A DNA stretch of 14,904 nt from Ilumatobacteraceae bacterium (GTDB taxonomy: Bacteria; Actinomycetota; Acidimicrobiia; Acidimicrobiales; Ilumatobacteraceae), in assembly GCA_016650435.1 (NCBI GenBank), contig JAENVT010000213.1, forward strand, positions 1-14,904, written 5' to 3'. Below, in pieces: positions 1 through 7,000 of the stretch. The notes beneath the pieces were generated by a model. The model did no database searches. It was not told the origin of the DNA and worked only from the letters and a program-made list of their open reading frames with translations. A program made the position numbers and the translations under genes. The stretch's first letter is position 1. Each line of letters opens with the position of its first letter.

Positions 1-903
1 CGCGGCCTCACCCCAGATGGTCGCGCCGGTGGCGACGCGTACATCGACGCCGGACCCATCGATCTTGGTCTCGAACTGACCATCTTGAGGACGTCGTCGT
101 TCGACGATGTCCATGTCGGCCATGATCTTGATGCGACTCACGAGCTCGGGACCCGTGGTGGCCGGAAGGCTCAGCACTTCGCGCAGGGCACCGTCGATTC
201 GATAGCGGATGCGGATCCGCCCATCGGTTGGCTCGATGTGGATATCCGAGGCGCGATCACGCAATGCCTGAGTGACGATTTTGTTGACCAATTGGATGAT
301 CGGAGCCTCGTCGGTTGCTCCGGTCTCTCTCTCGACCTCTTGTCTCGCCGCAGCCGTATCCCAAAATTGCTTGATGTCTTGGTCGCTGTCCGATACCACG
401 CGGTAGTAGGTGTTGAGACACGTCAGCACGTCCTCGGGCGGGGCGAGGTAGATGTTGACGTGTTCGACCTTCAGACGCGACAACGCGTCGCGCACGACAG
501 CACTGGAGCCATCCGCGATCGCCACGTCCAGCGTGTCGTCACGGAGCTCCATTGGCACGATCCGCAGCTGTCGAGCCAATTCTTCGTTGACATACGCGAG
601 TGCCTCGGAGGTAGGTCGAACCGTACGCAGATCTACGGTTGGCAATCCGAGTTGCGTTGCCAGCGCCCGGGTGAGCTTACGGGTGTCGAGCAGGCCCTGT
701 TCGACGAGGATGGCGCCCAGCTGGCGGCCGGACTCCTGCTGCAGATTGAGCGCTTCCGCAAGTTGTTCCGGCAGCACCGATTGGTCCGACAGCAGTAGGT
801 CGCCGAGCCGGGACCGAGATTCGGCGGAGAGCAACGGAGTGACCTGAGCAGCGCCATTGACCGTCACCGTGACTGGTTCTTGCTTTTTTGTCCTTCTGCT
901 CAC
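1..903 (-). CDS. pilB: Type IV pilus assembly ATPase PilB/GspE family (5' part, runs off the window)
   Basis: The protein is the cytoplasmic hexameric ATPase that drives pilin polymerisation together with PilC. Only the first 301 residues are in the window. Residues about 31-165 resemble the MshEN/GspE N-terminal domain (RLGDLLLSD, LGAILVEQGLL). The start of the T2SSE ATPase domain is clear: APIIQLVNKIVTQALRDRAS at 200-219, DIHIEP at 220-225, RIRYRIDG at 231-238 and the RRRPQDGQF segment at 269-277. The Walker A and B motifs lie beyond the window edge. The stretch before Walker A reads RVATGATIWGEA where relatives usually have RVSTLPT..GE, a small divergence. The start is GTG at 903, with GAGGTG 9 nt upstream; another in-frame GTG at 915 has no good ribosome site. 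The gene is divergent from pilC, whereas pilB and pilC are often co-directional. The family call is very secure; PilB rather than GspE follows from the pilin neighbours. Confidence 0.93.
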   Translation of the reverse strand, partial: MSRRTKKQEPVTVTVNGAAQVTPLLSAESRSRLGDLLLSDQSVLPEQLAEALNLQQESGRQLGAILVEQGLLDTRKLTRALATQLGLPTVDLRTVRPTSEALAYVNEELARQLRIVPMELRDDTLDVAIADGSSAVVRDALSRLKVEHVNIYLAPPEDVLTCLNTYYRVVSDSDQDIKQFWDTAAARQEVERETGATDEAPIIQLVNKIVTQALRDRASDIHIEPTDGRIRIRYRIDGALREVLSLPATTGPELVSRIKIMADMDIVERRRPQDGQFETKIDGSGVDVRVATGATIWGEAA

Positions 904-976
904 GGGCGTATACACCTCATCTGATGAATCATTTCATATCCATTAATACTGTGCCCAGGGCCATGAGTCCTGACTT

Positions 977-1006
977 AGTTGTTCGAAGAGGCCGTTGCGA
1001 TGTCAA
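977..1006 (-). promoter_or_regulatory. Weak candidate promoter for pilB
   Basis: On the minus strand a perfect TTGACA (-35 consensus) lies at 1006-1001, about 100 nt upstream of the pilB GTG. The hexamer at 18-nt spacing, ACAACT (982-977), is a poor -10 match. An AT-rich TATTAAT lies closer to the gene but has no good -35 partner. The -35 hexamer is seen; promoter function is inference and weak. Confidence 0.22.
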
Positions 1007-1310
1007 GGAATCCTCAAGTTGATGCCAGGAGTGACGATATCTAGTCGTGAGCTTCCTGCATGAGATCAACCTGAATACCAGGGTGTTTCGCGCAAAAATC
1101 GCTCCCGTTCTGACGTCCACGTGACCTCGGCCGCGGTGCACCGCGTAGGTGTTGGATCGGGTCGGCCCGCAGTTCGTTTTCAAAATGTGGTCGCGACCGT
1201 CTCTCTTCTTGTCAGGAAATATTGGCCGCTTGGCTTAGAGACAGGGGCGCTAATGCCTCAGTCGCTCGTCTCTCTCTCGGTCGTAAATGAAAGCCCCAAC
1301 AATTCGAAAT

Positions 1311-1315
1311 GGAGG
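1311..1315 (+). promoter_or_regulatory. Ribosome binding site that decides the pilC start
   Basis: GGAGG lies 4 nt upstream of the GTG at 1320. The longer reading from ATG at 1287 has no Shine-Dalgarno sequence and only adds 11 residues to a disordered N-terminus, so GTG 1320 is preferred. Confidence 0.65.
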
Positions 1316-1319
1316 AATC

Positions 1320-2528
1320 GTGAGCTCGCACTATCAATCTCTGGATCCTTCTGACGAATCAGCGGACGGCGAGCGACGGTCGCAAGCGCGCCCCGCTGTC
1401 GCGGAGTCACCGGCTCAAGAGGCCGACCAGCCGGACGAAGTCGGATCCGCCCAACCCGCCAAGACGAAGAAGGCTCTGTTCAGCATCGGGAAGAAGGTCA
1501 AGTCCGACGTGATCATGGCGTTCTCACGTCAGTTGTCGTCGTTCCTCGAGGCCGGTATCCCCGTGCTTGACGCACTTGAGATCGTCGCCCAGCAAACCGC
1601 GTCGCCGCAGATGCGCATCGTCATCAATGATGTTCGATCGTCGATCCATCGCGGAACCAGCTTTGCCGCTGGCGTCGATGCACATCCCGAGGTCTTCCCT
1701 GCGTTCTACCGAGCGATGCTGACGTCGGCTGAATACACCGGAAACCTCGACTCGGTTCTGTCGCAGCTGTCCGAGTATCTCGAGCGCGACATCGCCGCCA
1801 AGCGGCAGGTGAAGAGCGCGTTGACGTATCCGATCGTCGTGCTCGTCGTCGCCTTTGCAGCGGTGATCGTGATGTCGGTCTTCGTGCTGCCGAAGTTCAC
1901 CGGTCTCTACGCCAGCCTCGGCGCAAAACTTCCGCTGCCGACGCGCATGCTCATCGGGTTCACCAATTTCATGACGAGCTACTGGCTACTCGTGCTCGGC
2001 GCGATCGCGATCGGGCTTGGCGTCGCCTTCTCCATCATGGGAGGCAAGCGTGGCAAGAGTCGCCGGGATGTACTGGCCATGAAGCTGCCCGTGATCGGAA
2101 ACCTGTTCCAGCTCATCTCGCTCGAGCGATTCTGTCGAGTTCTGTCGTCGCTCTCGTCAGCCGGGGTGCCACTTCCAGTCGCGATCGGCCTGTCGGCCGA
2201 CAGCACCAACAACACGCTGTTCCAAACGAACATGGTGACCGTGCGCGAAGCGCTGGTGCGTGGTGGCGGTCTCTACGAACCGATGGCCGAGACGGGTCTG
2301 TTCCCGATCGCGGCCCGGCAGATGATCCAGGTGGGGGAGCGCACCGGCATGCTCGGCAACCAGCTCGGCAAGGCCGCCTCCTACTACGAGCGCGAGGTCA
2401 AGTTCAACATGAAGCGGGCGACCGAACTGTTCCAGCCCGCGGTCATTCTTCTCGTCGCTGCCGTCGTCGGCTTCATCGCCGTCGCTCAGGTTTCAGCGAT
2501 GTACTCAATCTTTGGCCAGGTCAAATGA
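1320..2528 (+). CDS. pilC: Type IV pilus inner-membrane platform protein PilC/GspF family
   Basis: This 402-residue polytopic membrane protein is the platform on which the PilB ATPase acts during pilin assembly. Residues 1-60 are hydrophilic, acidic and probably disordered. Two tandem T2SSF domains follow: about 63-190 (FSRQLSSFLEAGIPVLDALE at 68-87) and about 266-391 (LERFCRVLSSLSSAGVPL at 268-285, then QMIQVGERTGMLG at 334-346). Hydrophobic segments lie at about 170-190, 221-241 and 373-393, the usual three-helix pattern. The length matches the family (about 400 residues). Start GTG 1320 is chosen for its GGAGG; ATG 1287 is the alternative. The stop overlaps an ATG at 2525 (ATGA), but the downstream pilin more likely starts at 2606. 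It is the first gene of the plus-strand pilin operon and diverges from pilB. Confidence 0.95.
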   Translation: MSSHYQSLDPSDESADGERRSQARPAVAESPAQEADQPDEVGSAQPAKTKKALFSIGKKVKSDVIMAFSRQLSSFLEAGIPVLDALEIVAQQTASPQMRIVINDVRSSIHRGTSFAAGVDAHPEVFPAFYRAMLTSAEYTGNLDSVLSQLSEYLERDIAAKRQVKSALTYPIVVLVVAFAAVIVMSVFVLPKFTGLYASLGAKLPLPTRMLIGFTNFMTSYWLLVLGAIAIGLGVAFSIMGGKRGKSRRDVLAMKLPVIGNLFQLISLERFCRVLSSLSSAGVPLPVAIGLSADSTNNTLFQTNMVTVREALVRGGGLYEPMAETGLFPIAARQMIQVGERTGMLGNQLGKAASYYEREVKFNMKRATELFQPAVILLVAAVVGFIAVAQVSAMYSIFGQVK

Positions 2529-2605
2529 GGCGCGACCTCGTGATCAACCCTGAAGAGCAACACACGTGTCGCAACCTTGCGGCACCACCAACAATAAGAG
2601 GAACA

Positions 2606-3040
2606 ATGAATATTCACAGCTCAAATATCCAGGGCCAGAGCGACGGTGAGCGGGAGGATAAGGGCTTTACTCTTATTGAAATCCTGATCGCAATCGTGCT
2701 GGTCGGAATCCTGTCGGCAGTCGCTGTCGTCGGTATCAGCAACTTGGTCAGCAAGGGCTCGACGTCTGCGTGCAACGCATCGCTCGACGCCGCGAAGGCC
2801 GGATCGGCCGTCTACCTTGCCGAGCTTTCCACCTACCCGCCGACGTTGGCCCTCTTGGCCAACGGCACGTATCTCACGCTGCCCACAGGCATCACAACCA
2901 ATGCCGCAGCAGTCGTGGCTGCCCCACCGCACCCGGCAGCGGCGATCGGAATGCAGACAGCGGGAGTAGGCGTGACTTGGAGATTGACGATGCTGACAGC
3001 CGGCACCGCCACCCAGGCCCCGACCTTCGGCTGCACCTGA
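2606..3040 (+). CDS. Type IV prepilin, probable major pilin
   Basis: The 144-residue prepilin has a class III signal: charged leader of 20 residues ending DKG, then FTLIEILIAIVLVGILSA. Cleavage is expected between Gly20 and Phe21, with Glu25 at the conserved +5 position, by a prepilin peptidase not in this window. The hydrophobic helix spans about 21-48. Two cysteines, Cys56 just after the helix and Cys143 next to the C-terminus, could close a disulfide across the small globular domain. The middle is rich in Ala, Thr and Pro. ATG 2606 is chosen because AGAGG precedes it by 4 nt; an in-frame ATG at 2525 overlapping the pilC stop would give a 47-residue leader. Small size, canonical signal, own ribosome site and a hairpin after the gene suggest the abundant subunit; that role is inference. 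Confidence 0.88.
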   Translation: MNIHSSNIQGQSDGEREDKGFTLIEILIAIVLVGILSAVAVVGISNLVSKGSTSACNASLDAAKAGSAVYLAELSTYPPTLALLANGTYLTLPTGITTNAAAVVAAPPHPAAAIGMQTAGVGVTWRLTMLTAGTATQAPTFGCT

Positions 3041-3051
3041 GTTGAACCACT

Positions 3052-3084
3052 GTCCGCCTGGGCCGCGCAAGCGTCCAGGCGGAC
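3052..3084 (+). terminator. Stem-loop after the pilin gene (attenuator or mRNA-stabilising hairpin)
   Basis: GTCCGCCTGG (3052-3061) and CCAGGCGGAC (3075-3084) form a perfect 10-bp stem with a 13-nt loop, 11 nt after the pilin stop. With one T-T mismatch the stem extends two more pairs on each side (AC/GT). The following bases, TGTTCAGGACTTTCC, hold only a short T-run, so termination would be partial or the hairpin may protect the upstream mRNA 3' end. Confidence 0.6.
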
Positions 3085-3160
3085 TGTTCAGGACTTTCCA
3101 TGAATGACAATCACCGGCCGCTCGAGAGAAACCTCCCGATGCCAAACAAAAACGAACGGA

Positions 3161-3541
3161 ATGATGATGCGAGCGCGAAGGGATGTCGGCGAGACGCTGA
3201 TGGAGATCGTGTTCACCATCACCATCATCGGACTCACTGTCACCGCATTGCTCTCGGGGTTGGCGACGGCCGGCAACGCCGGCAACTCGCAACGAATCGC
3301 TGTGCAAGCAGACGTCTACTTGCGTAACTATGCCGAGGCCACGAAGGCTGCGGTACAGAAGTGCGTCGACGGCGTCACCACCTACTCGGTTACGTATCAG
3401 CCGCCATCCGGCTCCGGCTTCGCCGCCAGCGGTGCCGGCAGCGCCTGCCCAGTAGTCACGACGACACAACTGTTGACATTGACGGTCACCGGCCCACGCG
3501 GGTTTCACGACGACCTGGGCATCAGGGTGAGGACGCCGTGA
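3161..3541 (+). CDS. Small minor pilin / pseudopilin
   Basis: This 126-residue protein has a prepilin-like N-terminus: a short Arg-rich leader ending RRDVG at residue 10, then ETLMEIVFTITIIGLTVTAL. Gly10 is the -1 residue, Glu15 is the conserved +5 glutamate, and the hydrophobic helix runs to about residue 35. The +1 residue is Glu instead of the usual Phe or Met, which is unusual. The C-terminal part is small, with Cys68 and Cys96 as a possible disulfide and a PPSGSG turn. The start is uncertain: three consecutive ATGs lie at 3161-3169 without a strong ribosome site, and an in-frame ATG at 3104 would give a 29-residue leader. The stop overlaps the next start by 4 nt (GTGA), implying translational coupling. 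Likely a minor pilin resembling PilV/GspI; the exact class is not assigned. Confidence 0.78.
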   Translation: MMMRARRDVGETLMEIVFTITIIGLTVTALLSGLATAGNAGNSQRIAVQADVYLRNYAEATKAAVQKCVDGVTTYSVTYQPPSGSGFAASGAGSACPVVTTTQLLTLTVTGPRGFHDDLGIRVRTP

Positions 3542-4017
3542 CTCGGCGGCACGCGAACCCGCGACACCACAAGGACTCCGGCGCGGCGCTGCTCCTCGCG
3601 ATCGGCTTCGTTGTGATGGTTGGCGCGATCGGCGGCGGTCTTGCCGCGCTCGCGACGAGCAGTGTGAACAACCGCAACACTCTGGAATCGGTGCGCAACC
3701 GCGAGTACGCAGCCGATGGTGCGATCGAGAATGCCATTGCGCAGGTTCGTGGACTCACGTGTGCGTCGCCGGGAGCATCGATCGATGACCTAAGCCTGAA
3801 CAGCGTCAACATCAGGGTCGACTGGGTGAACGCATGTGTGGACGTAGCAGATTCCAATGGAACGTTGGTCCTCCAACGCAATGTCATCTTCTCTGCTTTT
3901 TGCAAGACCCCGACCGATGCCAAGTGCAACATCACCACCGTGATAGTTCGAGCCCAGGTGAACTTTCAGGACAACCCCGCCAAGACCTTCGTACAGTCGT
4001 GGAGCGTCATCCGATGA
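3538..4017 (+). CDS. PilX/GspK-like minor pilin without Glu+5
   Basis: This 159-residue protein starts at GTG 3538, overlapping the previous stop by 4 nt. Residues 14-39 (SGAALLLAIGFVVMVGAIGG) are the single membrane helix, followed by NREYAADGAIENAIAQVRGL (54-73), which resembles the AAE/AADG...A region of the PilX N-terminal family. If Gly15 is the -1 residue, position +5 is Leu20 and not Glu. PilX/GspK-type proteins are known to lack this Glu and to sit at the tip of the fibre. Four cysteines (75, 100, 122, 130) lie in the C-terminal domain. The stop overlaps the ATG of the giant pilin by 4 nt (ATGA), so both are probably made together and may form one tip complex. PilX-like is confident from the N-terminus and context; the C-terminal half is not recognised. 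Confidence 0.78.
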   Translation: MTRRHANPRHHKDSGAALLLAIGFVVMVGAIGGGLAALATSSVNNRNTLESVRNREYAADGAIENAIAQVRGLTCASPGASIDDLSLNSVNIRVDWVNACVDVADSNGTLVLQRNVIFSAFCKTPTDAKCNITTVIVRAQVNFQDNPAKTFVQSWSVIR

Positions 4018-7000
4018 AGGTCGGGATGCCACGGGGTCTCCGCTGTCGTAGCCGACAGGCCGACCCAGGGTTCACGCTCGTCGAGTTGATATTCGCCCTC
4101 GTGCTCAGTGCCCTTATCGGCGGCGTCGTCGTGGCTGCCTTGATCACATCGCTCAACGTTTCGAACTCGACGGGCGCCCAGATCTCCGACTCGAGCGACT
4201 CGGCGTTGATCTCGTCGTTTCTCCTGCGCGACGCGCAATCCGCCGGAGGCATCGATCCGGGCTCCGCAGTCTCAGACCCTGCTCTCGGCGTCTCTAACGA
4301 CCCATCCGACGCGGACAGCGTGGCATGTACTCCCGGGCCGTCGGTCGTGAAGTTGCGCTTCAGTTGGGTAGACCGCTCGGCGGTGACGCCAATCCGGGTC
4401 GTGGTCACTTATGCGCCCGTCATTGATCCCGCGGACAGCACGAGGCTGCAGTTCGTTCGTCGCGTCTGCACCGACGATGGCAAGCCGAAGCTCGACGTGG
4501 CGCTCGGCCGCAACATCCTGTCGGCATCGGCTACCTGCGAACCTGTACCCGTACCGGTCGGGGCTTTCTGCACTGGTCATCCGTCAACCGTTTCGCTGAC
4601 CGTGACAGGAAAGGGCACACGTGCCCCGCTCGTGTCCATCATCACTGCGTCGCTTCGGTCGTCCGCCTCGCAATTGACCATCATCGGTCCAGCCGCTTTG
4701 CCGTCGGGTCAACTCGGAGTCCCCTACGCGTCGGTTCTCATGACGACCATCGGGGCCTCCCTCCCGACAACGTCAACCGCATGGTCAGCGACCGGTATGC
4801 CGACCGGTCTCAGCATCGATCCGTCGAGCGGAATCATCTCGGGCACTCCGACCGTGGGCGGTCAGCTTGCCAACATCACGATCACGGCCACCGACGGGTC
4901 GGGTGCCAAAGCGACGAGGGTCTACACCGTCATCATCCACGCGCCTCCGGTCGCCACCACCGACAGCTACTCAGTCAACGAGGACGCAATCCTCACCGTT
5001 CCAGCTGCCGGCGTGCTGGCCAACGACACCAGCCCAGAAGGTAATCCGATGACGGCCGTCCTCTATTCCGGCGTGGCAAACGGGACGCTGACATTCAATG
5101 CGAACGGCGCCTTCACCTACACCCCCCGAGCGAACTTCGCCGGAGCTGACTCGTTCCAGTACAAGGTCAACGACGGTTCGCTCGGCAATGCGGTTGCGGT
5201 TTCGCTGACGGTGAGCCCCGTCAACGACGCGCCGATCAACCGGGTGCCCGTCGCCCAGGAGACACCGAAGAACATCAGCGAGGTGCTCTCCAGCGCCAGT
5301 GCCCGCATCTCGATCAGCGATATTGACGCCGGGGCATCGAACGTGCAGGTGCAACTCGTCGCGACGAGCGGCACGGTGACCCTGCCCAGCGCGACAGGCC
5401 TGGCCTCGTCGACCGGCAGCGGCACCGCGACGATGACGGTCACGGGCACGATCGCCAACATCAACCTCAGCCTGATCAACGCGACCTTCGCCCCGACGAA
5501 CAACTTCACCGGTGCCGCGAAACTTCAGATCGTCACCAATGACCTGGGCAACACGGGATCCGGCGGGGCGTTGAGCGACTCCGACTTCGTGACGATCAAC
5601 GTCAACTCATTGGGCATCTTCACCAGCAACCAGGACGTCGGAGTCCCGGTCCCACCGAACACGGCAGGCTCCACTACGTACACGTCGCCGTCGTACACGG
5701 TCAAAGGCAGTGGCTGGGACGTCTGGGACGACTCCGACGGGTTCCAATTCGTCTATCGGCCGATGACCGGCGACGGCACCATCACGGCGAGGATCGTGTC
5801 GGAAGTGGTGACCGCCGGTCCTCATGTCGACGTGGCCAAGGCAGGCGTGATGTTCAGGCAGGACCTGACCAGCCGGACGATCAACGCGATGGTCGGGCTC
5901 ACGCAGAACAAGGGATCCGAGTTCATTTGGCGCACGGGGGATGGCGCGGGTCTCCCTGACCAAGATTGCTATACCACTCCCATTGCCAGCTGTACCACGG
6001 TCGCTCCAGGCGTGGACGCGTTGCATGTCCCGTATTGGGTCAGACTCACCCGCCGCGGCAACCAAATCACCGCCGCGATCTCAGCGAACGGCACAACTTG
6101 GACACAGCGAGGGACTACCCAGACGGTCGTGATGGGCGCGACCATCTACGCCGGTCTCGCGTCGTCAGCCGTCTACCAGCTGGACACGTTGGCGGACCAG
6201 AAGGTCAAGATCAATACCGCAACATTCGACAACGTCGCGATCTCCACGCCGCCGACCGCAACAGCCGATGATTACTCGGTGAGCAAGAGCACAACACTGG
6301 TCGTCCCTGCCATCACCGGCGTGCTTGCCAACGACTCAGATCCCGAGGGCGATGCCCTCACGGCCACTGTCGTCACGGGCACGACGGGCCTGATCTTCAA
6401 CGCCGACGGTTCGTTCACATACCTGCCTCCGGCCAACTTCGTGGGAACGACCTCGTTCACGTACACCGCCAATGACCCATTCTTCAGTTCGGCACCGGTC
6501 ACGGTCACGATCAACGTCCTTCCCATCAACGAGACGCCCAGCTTCACCAAGGGCGCCGACCAAATCCTCGCCTCGAACCTCGGTGCCCAGATCGTCACTG
6601 GCTGGGCAACCGCTGTCAGCCAGGGACTCGGCGAGAGCGGCCAGTTGGTCGACTTCATCGCGACCAACACGAACAACGCGTTGTTCAGCGCGCAACCCGC
6701 GGTTGGCGCCGACGGCACGTTGACCTTCGCCTCGGCCGCTGGCGCCACAGGTGTGGCAACGGTCAGTCTGAGCATCCACGACAATGGCGGCACGACGAAC
6801 GGCGCGGTCGACACCAGTGCCTTGCAAACATTCACCATCGTGGTTGACGACGCCCCCGTGGTGACCGCTACCGCCACCAGCATGGCCTATACCGAGAACG
6901 GTACGACGGCGCTTGATTCCGGGATTGCGGTCACCGACACCGACAGCACCAACCTCGTTGCTGCGACGGTGACGATGACGACCAACTACGTGAACGGTCA

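Larger units (their letters stand above)
904..1319. other. Divergent pilB/pilC intergenic region
   Basis: This 416-bp stretch holds no convincing coding sequence. It separates the divergent pilB and pilC start codons, so it should contain the promoters of both transcription units. It is visibly more AT-rich near the pilB end (about 920-950) than the flanking genes. A TTGACA hexamer reads toward pilB at 1006-1001, and pyrimidine-rich CTCGTCTCTCTCTCGG lies at 1265-1280 before pilC. No clear operator, riboswitch or long inverted repeat was found. Confidence 0.6.

Noticed and set aside
85..798. Open frame of 237 codons on the plus strand
   Set aside because: It is antisense to the pilB reading, which has strong family motifs over the same bases.
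2621..3508. Open frame of 295 codons on the minus strand across the pilin genes
   Set aside because: It is antisense to two prepilin genes and to the hairpin; its protein is low-complexity Arg/Gly/Cys-rich with no motif.
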